Assembly (NCBI GenBank): GCA_963663675.1
Contig: OY760498.1
Span: forward strand, 1,736,001 to 1,800,000
Direction of reading: 5' to 3'
From: CAINVV01 sp963663675
GTDB lineage: Bacteria > Bacteroidota > Bacteroidia > Bacteroidales > Prolixibacteraceae
DNA length: 64,000 nucleotides
This document shows, in pieces, positions 29,788 to 38,147 of this stretch. The notes under the pieces are model-generated. The model was given only the letters and a program-made list of their open reading frames with translations. It did no database searches and was not told where the DNA came from. Every line of letters begins with the position of its first letter. Within the stretch, counting starts at the first letter, position 1. The position numbers and the translations under genes were made by a program.

Positions 29788-29795
29788 TACTTTTG
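29788..29795 (+). promoter_or_regulatory. Candidate -7 box for tRNA-Ser
   Basis: TACTTTTG, a perfect TAnnTTTG, 25 bases before the mature 5' end of tRNA-Ser. The upstream T run lacks a clear TTTG. Confidence 0.5.
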
Positions 29796-29819
29796 TCATT
29801 CCTTATAAAATTGAAGAAA

Positions 29820-29907
29820 GGAGAGATGCAAGAGTGGTTGAATTGGCACGCCTGGAAAGCGTGTGAGCCTCTAAAGGGCTCCGCGGGTTCGAATCCCGCT
29901 CTCTCCG
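29820..29907 (+). tRNA. tRNA-Ser (GGA anticodon)
   Basis: 88 bases with a long variable arm, as expected for serine. Acceptor GGAGAGA pairs with TCTCTCC, discriminator G at 29907. The anticodon loop reads CTGGAAA. The variable arm is GAGCC-TCTAAA-GGGCTC and the T arm CGGG-TTCGAAT-CCCG. CCA is not encoded. Confidence 0.96.
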
Positions 29908-29920
29908 CAAATACAGGATG

Positions 29921-29944
29921 GCCTCGCGAAAGCGGGGCATTTTC
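29921..29944 (+). terminator. tRNA-Ser terminator
   Basis: GCCTCGC and GCGGGGC pair (one G-T) around a GAAA tetraloop, followed by ATTTTC, 13 bases after the tRNA. Confidence 0.6.
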
Positions 29945-29946
29945 AT

Positions 29947-29978
29947 AAAAAAAAAACTCCGTCACAATTGGACGGAGT
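29947..29978 (-). terminator. Terminator of the ECF sigma operon
   Basis: ACTCCGTC and GACGGAGT pair around seven bases. Read on the minus strand the hairpin is followed by a long T run, about 30 bases after the stop of the Spy-like gene. Confidence 0.8.
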
Positions 29979-30008
29979 CGATACAGTTTACAGAAAAGCG
30001 GTCAAATC

Positions 30009-30464
30009 TTACCGGCTCATCTTCCTGTTTTTTATTTCTTCTGTAACTTCCTTTCGCAATTCAGCTTCAATCCGGTACAGTTTAACAATTTGTTTCGGCG
30101 AGAGTACTGTTCTGAATTCCTTGTAATATTTTTCACGCAGATCGATTATTTTTCTGGCACTTTCCAGTTGTTTAGTTACCAATAATTCTGCATCCACATC
30201 AGACAGACTGTCCGGATTTACTTTCATCAGTTTTGCCATCGTGCGAAAATCAATTCCAGAAATTTCTTCCTCATACCTCAGATAGATCGGACGAAACTTT
30301 TCAAAAGTTGACGGGTCAAGTTTAAAATTTAGCTGGATTTCATTCATTTTTGCTCGGGCCATCCGTTCTCTGAGAAAAGGATACCGTTTGACATTCTGTG
30401 AAATTCCATCCATACCGGCCAACATGATGGAAAAAAAAATCAGGGTGGTAAGTATATTCTTCAT
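30009..30464 (-). CDS. Spy/CpxP-like periplasmic protein of the ECF sigma operon
   Basis: 151 aa. A Sec signal covers about residues 1-22 (ILTTLIFFSIMLAGMDG). The mature part is highly charged and helical, with the arrangement LRERMARAKMNEIQLNFKLDP ... LREKYYKEFRTVLSPKQIVKLY. This resembles the LTxxQ repeats of the Spy/CpxP/ZraP family, which act as periplasmic chaperones or stress and metal sensors. The match is by pattern, not strong sequence signature. It is the third gene after a sigma factor and a membrane protein, so it may be the periplasmic sensor that modulates them, as CnrX-type proteins do. Confidence 0.65.
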   Translation of the reverse strand: MKNILTTLIFFSIMLAGMDGISQNVKRYPFLRERMARAKMNEIQLNFKLDPSTFEKFRPIYLRYEEEISGIDFRTMAKLMKVNPDSLSDVDAELLVTKQLESARKIIDLREKYYKEFRTVLSPKQIVKLYRIEAELRKEVTEEIKNRKMSR

Positions 30465-30482
30465 TTTCCCTTTGTATTATTG

Positions 30483-30995
30483 TTATTGGATTGATTCATT
30501 GATGAAAGGATCAGTTTTATACATGGCTGCTATTTGCTGCAATTCTTCATCAGTCAGATCAGTAAGTACATCTTTTAATGCTTCTGCTTTTTCAGGTACC
30601 TCGATTTTTTTAATGATTGCTTTTCCAATTGAGGTTTTTTTTGCTCCAATTACGGTCCCCTCTTTTGGCATTTCCGTGTTTGCCTGAAAAATTGGTTGCA
30701 CAGCGTGAAGGGTGTCCTGTACAATCAGATTGATAGCAGGAGTTGAGTCAGACTTCCATATGAAATGGATTCCAGAATATACGAGCAGTGCAATTGAAGC
30801 TGCAACTGAAAAAATCAGCCTTCGAATATAGATTTTTCTGGAATTTTGTTTCCTTGTGATTGCTTTTTGAAGCGTTTTCTCAGAAAATGTCTCAAAAAAA
30901 CCGGTTGGAGTTGTATAAGGTGTTTCCTTTCCGAATTGCCGGAATTCGTTGTATTCTTCCATTTGATTATTGTTTGTTTTGGATATATCAGACAT
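30483..30995 (-). CDS. Putative membrane anti-sigma factor
   Basis: 170 aa with one membrane segment at about 59-79, a 58-residue cytosolic N-terminus and an 90-residue periplasmic tail. The N-terminal part holds TPTGFFETFSEKTL (29-42), close to the PEGYF-type motif often seen in Bacteroidota proteins encoded behind ECF sigma genes. The start codon overlaps the sigma gene by 8 bases, which suggests translational coupling and equal amounts. Topology and position make an anti-sigma role likely. No zinc-binding ZAS motif is present, so the mode of binding is unknown. Confidence 0.6.
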   Translation of the reverse strand: MSDISKTNNNQMEEYNEFRQFGKETPYTTPTGFFETFSEKTLQKAITRKQNSRKIYIRRLIFSVAASIALLVYSGIHFIWKSDSTPAINLIVQDTLHAVQPIFQANTEMPKEGTVIGAKKTSIGKAIIKKIEVPEKAEALKDVLTDLTDEELQQIAAMYKTDPFINESIQ

Positions 30996-31536
30996 GTTCT
31001 ATCAAATATTTTTTTATTTTCTCACTGGCGAGATGATAGTTCGTCTTCAATGAATTAACATTTGAACCCATGATTTTAGCAATTTCCTCATAACTCAGTT
31101 CGTCATAATAGCGAAGATTAAAGACAATCTTTTGCTTCCCGGGAAGTTCCTGAATAGCTTTCTGAAACTTGAACAGGATTGCTTTACTGCTTTCCAGGTC
31201 AGTTCCTGATAGTTCCCCTGATACCTCACCATTGATTGGACCGTTCCTTTTTAATGTATATTTTCTCTTTGTGAAATATCTGGAACACTCGTTGGTAGCA
31301 ATCCGGTACAACCATGTGAAAATCTTACTGTCACCTCTGAACGAACCCGAATGCTTGTATACTTTGATAAACGCTTCCTGCAGGATATCCTCTGCATCTT
31401 CATGCGAAACCACTAATCTGCGAATATGCCAGTATAGTTGTTCCTTGTACAATTCCATCATTATGACGAATCCCTTGTCCCTTTGATCAGGATACTTCAA
31501 CATTTCTAAAATTGCCGCATCATCGGTTCCGGTCAT
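30988..31536 (-). CDS. ECF-type RNA polymerase sigma factor
   Basis: 182 aa from the ATG at 31536 (a TTG one codon upstream is less likely). Region 2 is clear: the core-binding and -10 part EDAEDILQEAFIKVYKHSGSF, then FTWLYRIATNECSRYF. Region 4 has IQELPGKQKIVFNLRYYDELSYEEIAKIMGSN with the helix-turn-helix that reads the -35. A charged linker lies between. It is first in a three-gene operon with a membrane protein and a Spy-like periplasmic protein, which points to an envelope-stress or metal regulon. The divergent lipoprotein gene at 31711 is a candidate target. Confidence 0.93.
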   Translation of the reverse strand: MTGTDDAAILEMLKYPDQRDKGFVIMMELYKEQLYWHIRRLVVSHEDAEDILQEAFIKVYKHSGSFRGDSKIFTWLYRIATNECSRYFTKRKYTLKRNGPINGEVSGELSGTDLESSKAILFKFQKAIQELPGKQKIVFNLRYYDELSYEEIAKIMGSNVNSLKTNYHLASEKIKKYLIEHV

Positions 31537-31710
31537 CAATCACTTTTTTATTGTTTGGATGCATAAAATACAATAAAGTTAAATCTTGAAGGTGGAAATA
31601 TTTGAATAGAGGTTATTTTTTTTTATTCTCAAAAAATAGGGAATCCAAATTTAACTTTCAGTAGTTAAATGCTTCTTATACGTATATGTTTAATTTTTAA
31701 ATTTTAATTT

Positions 31711-32538
31711 ATGAAACTGCTAAAGATCTTTTTTGCCTTAAGCCTAATACTTGTGGCATCCATTTCATGTGAGAAAAAAACCCTTCAGGCGACCATAGAC
31801 GAGGTTATCCTTAGTCAGCAGGAGACGCAATCTGAGGAGGTCCTTGCGGATGTTGACCTGATTGTGGACGAAGCAGTAACACAAAATGCAACTCTTCTTA
31901 AATCCGGAACAATTGGAAGTTCTTCCTATCTGACCAGTTGCGCTATTGTTACATTAAATACAAAAGTAACTCCTCAAGTACTGACGATCGATTTTGGCAC
32001 ATCATGTACCGGTAAGGACGGAAAAGTCCGGTCAGGGAAAATAATTGTTACTTCCGTTGCCTTCAATACCTTTCCTTCAGTCAGGAATAAAACGTTTGAC
32101 AATTATTTTGTTGATGGGAAGAAAATTGAGGGAAGTGTAATTAAAACCATCCAAAAAGACAATGTCAATAACATCCGTACCGCATCAATCCAGGAGGATA
32201 TTACCATCAGTTTACCGAATAATGAAGGAATGGCGCATCGCACAGCCAATCTTACCAGACAATATATGTTGAACAACCTGGGTATACATGATGACAATCA
32301 GGTTAATACCTGGGGCACGGTGGAATTTACCCGTGTATCAGGTGTTAAGGTAACCAAAACTGTAGCTGGTGAAAATCCTTTGGTTTACAGCGCTGCCTGT
32401 CACCATATTGTTAGTGGTTTCGTTACAATCTCAACAAGTACCGGTCACAATTGGACCATTGATTTCGGAAACGGTGATTGCGACAACAAGGCGATACTGA
32501 CAATTGGAAATAAATCAAAAGAGATTACAATTCGTTGA
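31711..32538 (+). CDS. Lipoprotein of unknown function with an internal duplication
   Basis: 275 aa, family not recognised. The signal peptide ends with SISC (Cys20), a lipobox, so the protein is lipid-anchored. Two similar units can be seen. The first has Cys77, then TIDFG at 92-96 and Cys99. The second has Cys230, then TIDFG at 249-253 and Cys257. The Cys spacing (22 and 27) suggests two disulfide-closed beta units exported to the periplasm or surface. The region between is beta-rich. It is divergent from the ECF sigma operon with a 174-base gap and is followed by a terminator, so it is probably monocistronic and may belong to that regulon. Confidence 0.75.
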   Translation: MKLLKIFFALSLILVASISCEKKTLQATIDEVILSQQETQSEEVLADVDLIVDEAVTQNATLLKSGTIGSSSYLTSCAIVTLNTKVTPQVLTIDFGTSCTGKDGKVRSGKIIVTSVAFNTFPSVRNKTFDNYFVDGKKIEGSVIKTIQKDNVNNIRTASIQEDITISLPNNEGMAHRTANLTRQYMLNNLGIHDDNQVNTWGTVEFTRVSGVKVTKTVAGENPLVYSAACHHIVSGFVTISTSTGHNWTIDFGNGDCDNKAILTIGNKSKEITIR

Positions 32539-32563
32539 CATACAATATATTATGAATTAATTT

Positions 32564-32599
32564 AAAATGCCATCCTGAAGATTCAGTGTGGCATTTTTT
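32564..32599. terminator. Terminator between the lipoprotein and dedA genes
   Basis: AAAATGCCA pairs with TGGCATTTT, with an inner CTGA/TCAG stem, then a T run. It lies between convergent stop codons and may work in both directions. Confidence 0.75.
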
Positions 32600-32635
32600 G
32601 TATTGCTTTTATCCAACCTTTGATTGATCGAAATC

Positions 32636-33265
32636 TCAGCGGCTTTTCTGTAGCGCCTTGTAGAAAATGTAACTGAAAACAACACACCCAATAACAATAA
32701 ACAAATAGGAGAGGTGCGAACTGTATTCCTGCACCTTTGTCATGAGCATTTCTTTGGGAACTACTGATTCGAGGTAGTAACCGATGGAAGCAAGGATAAT
32801 GTTCCACAGACCTGCTCCCAGGGTAGTATAGAGTACAAACCGACCTAGGTTCATTTTTGAAAGTCCTGCGGGTATTGAAATCAGGTGTCTTACACCAGGA
32901 ATCAAACGTCCTGTGAAAATTGATATTGCTCCGTTTTTGTCAAAAAATGCTTCTGTTTTTTTGATACCTTCTTCATTGAGCATCAACATATGACCAAGTT
33001 TACTGTTGGCAAAACGGTAAACAATCGGACGACCAATAAAATCGGCTAATATATAATTGATTATAGAGCCAATTAAGGCTCCCAAAGTTGAGAAAAATAC
33101 CACCAGATAAATATTCAGTTCACCGGCAGCTGCCTTGTATGCGGCAGGAGGCACGACCAGTTCAGAAGGCAGGGGAATTACCGAGCTCTCTATGGCCATA
33201 AGCAATGTGATTGTCCAATAATTGAGGTGGTCGAGGCACCACTGAATAAATCCGATCGATTCCAT
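32636..33265 (-). CDS. DedA family (SNARE-associated) membrane protein
   Basis: 209 aa from the ATG at 33265. A longer frame from a TTG at 33298 runs into the promoter box and is rejected. Typical DedA features are present: an early helix with IPSE-type motif (VIPLPSELVVPPAAYKA), GxxxG-rich loop FFSTLGALIGSIINYILADFIGR and the conserved FTGRLIPGVRHLISIPAGLSKM re-entrant segment with its essential Arg residues, followed by two more membrane helices. DedA/UptA proteins recycle undecaprenyl phosphate or other lipids across the inner membrane. The exact lipid here is not known. Confidence 0.9.
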   Translation of the reverse strand: MESIGFIQWCLDHLNYWTITLLMAIESSVIPLPSELVVPPAAYKAAAGELNIYLVVFFSTLGALIGSIINYILADFIGRPIVYRFANSKLGHMLMLNEEGIKKTEAFFDKNGAISIFTGRLIPGVRHLISIPAGLSKMNLGRFVLYTTLGAGLWNIILASIGYYLESVVPKEMLMTKVQEYSSHLSYLFIVIGCVVFSYIFYKALQKSR

Positions 33266-33295
33266 GAAGGGTTCTTTTGATAAACTGCACTTTTG

Positions 33296-33324
33296 CAAAT
33301 GTAAACAATGCCTGCCAATTTCAA
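33296..33324 (-). promoter_or_regulatory. dedA promoter (-33 TTG, -7 TACATTTG)
   Basis: On the minus strand TTG (33322-33324), 18 bases, then TACATTTG (33296-33303), followed by the ATG 30 bases later. It is the second-best full promoter in the window and fixes the gene start. Confidence 0.65.
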
Positions 33325-33478
33325 TCTTCCCCGAAAGTTTTCGATTTTAAGTCTAAATTAAATTCGAATATTCGAATGTAATTTAGAAACATTTTAAATT
33401 CAACAGTTTAGTATCCTGAAACTTAATTTTTACCTTTAGAGTGAAGTTATGAATGAATATAACTATTTATGATGTATC

Positions 33479-34036
33479 ATGGAAAAAAAGAATAAAACAT
33501 CAGATTTACAGATACATACAGGCGTTGAAGTCATGCGTTGCTATCAGTGTGGCAAATGTACTGCAGGCTGTGTTCTTGCTTCTGATATGAATTTCCCTCC
33601 AAGTTACCTGATGAGGCTTCTTCAAACCGGGACAAAGCAAAATTACAACAAAATACTCAGTTCAAATTCTATCTGGCTTTGCCTGAATTGTGAAAACTGT
33701 CTTGGACGTTGTCCTATGGAGATTGATATCCCTAAGATAATGGACTATCTCCGTACTCAGGCTATTAAAGAAAACATGCTTCATCCGGATTCTAAGCCAA
33801 TTATCTCATTTCACCGGTCTTTTCTTGATTCGATAAAGTACACAGGCCGGCTTTATGAAATGGGACTGATCGCAGCATTTAAAGCCCGCACCTTCCGGAT
33901 GACCCAGGACCTTACCCTTGCTCCGGGAATGTTCCTGAAAGGGAAACTACACCTGTTACCCGAAAAGATCAAGGACAGGCGGAGCATGAAAAGGATATTT
34001 TCTCAGACTATTGAAAACGTTAAGACAGAAAATTAA
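33479..34036 (+). CDS. hdrC: Heterodisulfide reductase subunit C-like iron-sulfur protein
   Basis: 185 aa. Two classical [4Fe-4S] motifs: Cys21-24-27-31 (CYQCGKCTAGC) and Cys68-71-74-78 (CLNCENCLGRC, followed by PMEID). This is the HdrC layout, which passes electrons between HdrA and the catalytic HdrB. No membrane helix, so the soluble HdrC type rather than HdrE/DsrM-linked. It is first in a seven-gene run on one strand. Its stop overlaps the hdrB start (TAATG). An imperfect -7 box (TACCTTTA, 33431-33438) lies 41 bases upstream. Confidence 0.92.
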   Translation: MEKKNKTSDLQIHTGVEVMRCYQCGKCTAGCVLASDMNFPPSYLMRLLQTGTKQNYNKILSSNSIWLCLNCENCLGRCPMEIDIPKIMDYLRTQAIKENMLHPDSKPIISFHRSFLDSIKYTGRLYEMGLIAAFKARTFRMTQDLTLAPGMFLKGKLHLLPEKIKDRRSMKRIFSQTIENVKTEN

Positions 34037-34875
34037 TGAAAATAGGATTTTACCCTGGTTGTTCACTCACAGGTTCGTCCAGGGAATATAATGAATCGGT
34101 TGTTGCTGTTGCGAAAGCATTGGATATTGAGCTTGTTGAGATCAAGGACTGGAATTGCTGCGGCGCTACTGCCGCACATTCTATGAATGAAGAGCTATCA
34201 TTCTCTCTGCCTGCAAGGAATATTGCTTTGGCCGAAGAGCAGGGACTGACAGAAATAGTAGTCCCATGCGCCGCATGTTACAACAGGTTAAAGGTAACGC
34301 AGCACGAACTGGAAAATGATAACAAACGTGCCAGGGTTGCAGAGATTCTTCAGCTTCCTTACAAAGGACATTTGAAGATTATCAATGTTTTGCAGCTGTT
34401 GGAAGCCTATGGATATGAAAATATTAAGGCAAAGGTTACCAGTCCATTTGCTCACCAGGTTGCCTGCTACTATGGGTGTTTGCTTGTCCGTCCGCAATCT
34501 GTTCTGAAATTTGACCGGGTAGAAGATCCGCAAAGTATGGATTCAATGATAAAAATGATTGGAGGTACAACCCTGGACTGGGCATTTAAAACAGAATGCT
34601 GCGGCGGTGGTTTTTCAGTTTCCCGGACGGACCTTGTCGCTAAACTTTCAGGAAACATATTGAAAGATGCAGCAGGCCGGGGTGCTGAAGCGATTATAGT
34701 AGCCTGTCCCATGTGCCAGTCAAACCTGGATATGAGGCGAGGTGCCATTAACAAAACACTGCAGGTGCCAAGCAATATTCCTGTTATATATATTACACAG
34801 GCCATCGGTCTCGCACTTGGAATAGGGGCAAAGGAGCTTGGATTGAAACGTCATTTTGTAACCGTAGAATTGTAA
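34036..34875 (+). CDS. hdrB: Heterodisulfide reductase subunit B-like protein (two CCG domains)
   Basis: 279 aa. Two full CCG domains: Cys9, Cys41-Cys42, Cys78, Cys81, and then Cys144 or Cys148, Cys188-Cys189, Cys224, Cys227. In methanogen HdrB these ten cysteines bind two non-cubane [4Fe-4S] clusters that cleave the CoM-S-S-CoB disulfide. Both sets are complete, so the active site for a disulfide is probably kept, although bacteria lack CoM and CoB. Soluble. Translationally coupled to hdrC, with hdrA 4 bases downstream. Confidence 0.92.
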   Translation: MKIGFYPGCSLTGSSREYNESVVAVAKALDIELVEIKDWNCCGATAAHSMNEELSFSLPARNIALAEEQGLTEIVVPCAACYNRLKVTQHELENDNKRARVAEILQLPYKGHLKIINVLQLLEAYGYENIKAKVTSPFAHQVACYYGCLLVRPQSVLKFDRVEDPQSMDSMIKMIGGTTLDWAFKTECCGGGFSVSRTDLVAKLSGNILKDAAGRGAEAIIVACPMCQSNLDMRRGAINKTLQVPSNIPVIYITQAIGLALGIGAKELGLKRHFVTVEL

Positions 34876-34879
34876 TTAT

Positions 34880-36880
34880 ATGTCAAAGATCGGAGTATTT
34901 ATCTGCCACTGCGGTGAAAATATAAGTGCAACAGTTGATGTTGAACGCGTTGCCCGGGAAATCGGCCGGATGGAAGGTGTTGCGCATGCTATTGACTACA
35001 AATACATGTGTTCTGATCCCGGACAGACCTTCATCAAAGAGGCTGTTAAGAAATATGACCTGGACGGAGTTGTCGTCGGTGCCTGTTCCCCCAGGATGCA
35101 CGAACCAACATTCCGGAGGGCATGTGCTGAAGCGGGATTAAATCCCTACCTGTGTGAGATGGCCAATCTTCGGGAGCATTGTTCATGGGTACATGAGAAA
35201 AGTGAGGAGACTACGGAAAAGGCTATCGATCTTGTAAAGATGCTGGTTCAGAAGGTGAAAAAGAACAAACCACTGGATTCGATCAAAGTTCCGATTACAA
35301 AAAAGGCACTGGTTATCGGGGGAGGGATCGCAGGTATTCAGGCAAGCCTGGATATTGCCAATACCGGTCACCAGGTAATCCTGATTGAGAAAGATCCTTC
35401 GATAGGCGGCCATATGTCACAACTGTCAGAAACCTTTCCAACCCTCGACTGTTCCCAGTGTATTCTGACACCACGCATGGTAGAAGTTGCACAACACCCT
35501 AACATTAAGCTATATACATACTCTGAACTGGAGAGTCTCGAAGGTTTTATTGGTAATTTTACCGCTAAAATACGACTGAAAGCAAAGAGTGTAAATTATT
35601 CAACCTGCACCGGCTGCGGAGCATGTATCCAGAAATGCCCGGTTAAGAAAATTCCAAGCGAATTCAATGCAGGCCTGGGAACAAGAACTGCTATTTATGT
35701 GCCATTTCCTCAGGCCGTTCCAAATAAGCCGGTGATTGATCGCATCAATTGCAACTACTATAAACGCGGAGCCTGTAAGATTTGTGAAAAGACCTGCCAG
35801 GTAGGATCCATAGAATGGGACAAAGAAGACGAAATTATAAGTGAACAGGTTGGTGCAGTGGTTCTTGCGACCGGATTTGATGTGAAGGGAACTGATTTTT
35901 TCCCGGAATATGGTTATGGAAAATACAAAGATGTTTTAACTGGTTTGCAGTTTGAACGTCTTGCTTCTGCATCTGGCCCTACCATGGGAGAAATCAGGCG
36001 GCCATCGGATGGTGCAATACCTAAAAAGATTGTGTTTATAGCCTGTGCCGGTTCACGGGATCCTGCCAAGGGTATTCCTTACTGCTCGAAGATTTGCTGC
36101 ATGTATACTGCAAAACATGCCATGCTGTACCAACACAAGGTGCATGATGGCGAATCGACTGTTTTTTACATGGATATCCGTGCAGGCGGCAAAAACTACG
36201 AAGAATTTGTTCGCAGGGCTATTGAAGAGGATGCGGTTAATTATGTCCGGGGACGTGTAGCCCGGGTATATGAGAAAGATGGCAAACTGATTGTAAAGGG
36301 AGTCGACACCCTTCTTGGTGGTGAACAAGTTGAAATTGAAGCTGATATGGTTGTGTTGGCCACAGCAGGTGTAGCTAACAGGGGTTCAGAACAGCTTGCA
36401 CAAAAATTGCATGTTTCCTATGACCCGTATCATTTTTTCGCGGAGGCGCATCCTAAGCTCAAACCGGTAGAAACCAATACAGCTGGAATTTTCCTTGCCG
36501 GAGCCTGTCAGGCGCCAAAGGATATTCCGGAAACTGTTGGAATGGCTTCAGGCGCTGCTGTGAAAGTGGCAGCTCTATTTTCCAACAACGAATTGGTACG
36601 GGAACCCGTGGTAGCCGTAGTAAACCGTTTGGCGCCCCCGCTTTACAGCACCTGCGTAGGATGCTTTATGTGCGAAACCGCCTGTCCGTACAATGCCATT
36701 GAGCATGAAGAAATAAGGGGCCGGGACGGTAGCCTGATCAAAACAATAGCAAAAGTAAAGGAAGGGCTTTGCCAGGGTTGTGGCACCTGCGTTGCTTTCT
36801 GTCGGTCAAAATCTATTGATATTCAGGGATATACTAATGAACAGGTATATGCTGAAGTTATGTCATTGTTAAACGTCTAA
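34880..36880 (+). CDS. hdrA: Heterodisulfide reductase subunit A-like flavoprotein
   Basis: 666 aa, matching full-length HdrA. The N-terminal domain starts IGVFICHCGENI. The FAD-binding Rossmann loop is GGGIAG at 147-152, followed by IEKDPSIGG and the cysteine pair DCSQC (190-194). A ferredoxin motif at 243-253 (CTGCGACIQKC) and an insert with CKICEKTC come next, and two more [4Fe-4S] motifs lie near the C-terminus (CVGCFMCETACP, CQGCGTCVAFC). HdrA carries the bifurcating FAD, which sends one electron to HdrB/C and one to ferredoxin. The Cys set at both ends fits docking of the MvhD-like partner encoded next. Confidence 0.95.
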   Translation: MSKIGVFICHCGENISATVDVERVAREIGRMEGVAHAIDYKYMCSDPGQTFIKEAVKKYDLDGVVVGACSPRMHEPTFRRACAEAGLNPYLCEMANLREHCSWVHEKSEETTEKAIDLVKMLVQKVKKNKPLDSIKVPITKKALVIGGGIAGIQASLDIANTGHQVILIEKDPSIGGHMSQLSETFPTLDCSQCILTPRMVEVAQHPNIKLYTYSELESLEGFIGNFTAKIRLKAKSVNYSTCTGCGACIQKCPVKKIPSEFNAGLGTRTAIYVPFPQAVPNKPVIDRINCNYYKRGACKICEKTCQVGSIEWDKEDEIISEQVGAVVLATGFDVKGTDFFPEYGYGKYKDVLTGLQFERLASASGPTMGEIRRPSDGAIPKKIVFIACAGSRDPAKGIPYCSKICCMYTAKHAMLYQHKVHDGESTVFYMDIRAGGKNYEEFVRRAIEEDAVNYVRGRVARVYEKDGKLIVKGVDTLLGGEQVEIEADMVVLATAGVANRGSEQLAQKLHVSYDPYHFFAEAHPKLKPVETNTAGIFLAGACQAPKDIPETVGMASGAAVKVAALFSNNELVREPVVAVVNRLAPPLYSTCVGCFMCETACPYNAIEHEEIRGRDGSLIKTIAKVKEGLCQGCGTCVAFCRSKSIDIQGYTNEQVYAEVMSLLNV

Positions 36881-36890
36881 TATCGGGGTA

Positions 36891-37349
36891 ATGAGTGATA
36901 ATACAGTTTTTGAACCTAAAATAGTAGCTTTCGTCTGCAACTGGTGTACCTATGCAGGTGCTGATCTTACCGGTACCAGCAGGTTGAAATACGCTACCAA
37001 CGTAAAGATAGTCCGTTTCCCGTGCACCGGCCGCATAGATTTTCTTTTGTTACTCAAATCTTTTGCGCAAGGGGCAGACGGACTTATCGTTTCCGGTTGT
37101 CATCCCAATGATTGTCATTATACGAGCGGCAATTTCCATGCCCGCAGGAGGTGGATTGCTTTCCGTGCTGTTCTGGATTTAATGGGCGTAGATATACGTC
37201 GCATTCAGTACTCATGGGTTTCAGCAGCGGAGGGATCTAAATGGGCTGACCTGGTAAATAATACTGTTGCAGAGATAAGGGCACTCGGACCCTACACCGA
37301 ATACCAGAAAGTTGCTGATTATTTAGAGAAGGAGGAACAAAATGGATAA
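36891..37349 (+). CDS. flxD: MvhD-like iron-sulfur electron-transfer subunit
   Basis: 152 aa. The MvhD signature is visible: FVCNWCTYAGAD (Cys16, Cys19), FPCTGRID (Cys45) and SGCHPNDCHY (Cys70, Cys75), which bind a [2Fe-2S] cluster. In methanogens MvhD links hydrogenase to HdrA. Here no hydrogenase genes follow, and the dehydrogenase side is formed by flxC-flxB-flxA instead. It starts 10 bases after hdrA and its last codons overlap the next start. That 3' end, GAAGGAGGAA, also acts as a strong Shine-Dalgarno for flxC, which is unusual for Bacteroidota. Confidence 0.9.
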   Translation: MSDNTVFEPKIVAFVCNWCTYAGADLTGTSRLKYATNVKIVRFPCTGRIDFLLLLKSFAQGADGLIVSGCHPNDCHYTSGNFHARRRWIAFRAVLDLMGVDIRRIQYSWVSAAEGSKWADLVNNTVAEIRALGPYTEYQKVADYLEKEEQNG

Positions 37350-38142
37350 GCTTAGGGAAAGAGCTGCAATCCTGTTATCTGAAGGTATTGTTTCGCTGGT
37401 CATCGGATACGAAGAGGGTACTAAAAAACCACGGCCGCTGTTTTGCCGGAATAGCGAGAGTACCAAAAAATTAATTTTTGACAGCCGTTGTTTTCATAAC
37501 CTGGCAGTCTATATTACAAAGAGGGAACTGGTTGGTAATGATAGATTTGCCGTTACGGCTCCAATTTCAACTTTGAGGAGTATCATGCAGCTATATTCTG
37601 AAAATCAACTCAGTGAAGAAAAGTTACTGGTACTGACAGTCGATTTGAACGGAGAGTTAAGGGAATTTGGCAAATTCGATGAAATCTCTGCCTATGTAGA
37701 ACAGTTTGAGTTAAAAAGGGGAGAGAGAGAACAGCAGATGCTTTCAAAAATTGAAGGAATGAGCCGCGAAGAGCGATGGCAGTTCTGGATTGGTGAAATG
37801 GCCAATTGCTTTAAGTGTTATGCCTGTCGTTCTGCCTGTCCGTTGTGTTACTGCTCCAAATGCGTCGTTGAAGTGAACCGTCCTCAATGGATCAATCCAT
37901 GGCCTGCCCCATTGGCAAATATGGAATGGCACATCAACAGGGCCATGCATATGGTAGGCCGCTGTACTGCCTGTGGAGCATGTGGGGATGCATGTCCGGT
38001 AGGTATTCCTATTGATTTGATTACCAGGAAAATGATGGAGGATTTGGCCCCTGAATTCGGCTATATTCCGGGTTTGCCGGCTAAGAAGGGAAATGCGCTT
38101 TCTACTTGGAAACTTGATGACAGAGAGCAATTTATAAGATAA
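37342..38142 (+). CDS. flxC: Iron-sulfur subunit with two ferredoxin-type clusters (FlxC-like)
   Basis: 266 aa. The C-terminal half has two cluster motifs: Cys156-159-162-166 (CFKCYACRSAC), with extra cysteines at 169, 171 and 174, and Cys208-211-214-218 (CTACGACGDACP). The N-terminal 140 residues lack cysteine motifs (single Cys35 and Cys50) and have no recognised fold. Members of this family occur in NADH-dependent Hdr complexes (FlxC) and in relatives of formate dehydrogenase and hydrogenase beta subunits. It overlaps flxD by 8 bases and precedes flxB by 5. Assignment is by context plus motifs. Confidence 0.8.
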   Translation: MDKLRERAAILLSEGIVSLVIGYEEGTKKPRPLFCRNSESTKKLIFDSRCFHNLAVYITKRELVGNDRFAVTAPISTLRSIMQLYSENQLSEEKLLVLTVDLNGELREFGKFDEISAYVEQFELKRGEREQQMLSKIEGMSREERWQFWIGEMANCFKCYACRSACPLCYCSKCVVEVNRPQWINPWPAPLANMEWHINRAMHMVGRCTACGACGDACPVGIPIDLITRKMMEDLAPEFGYIPGLPAKKGNALSTWKLDDREQFIR

Positions 38143-38147
38143 TAGCG

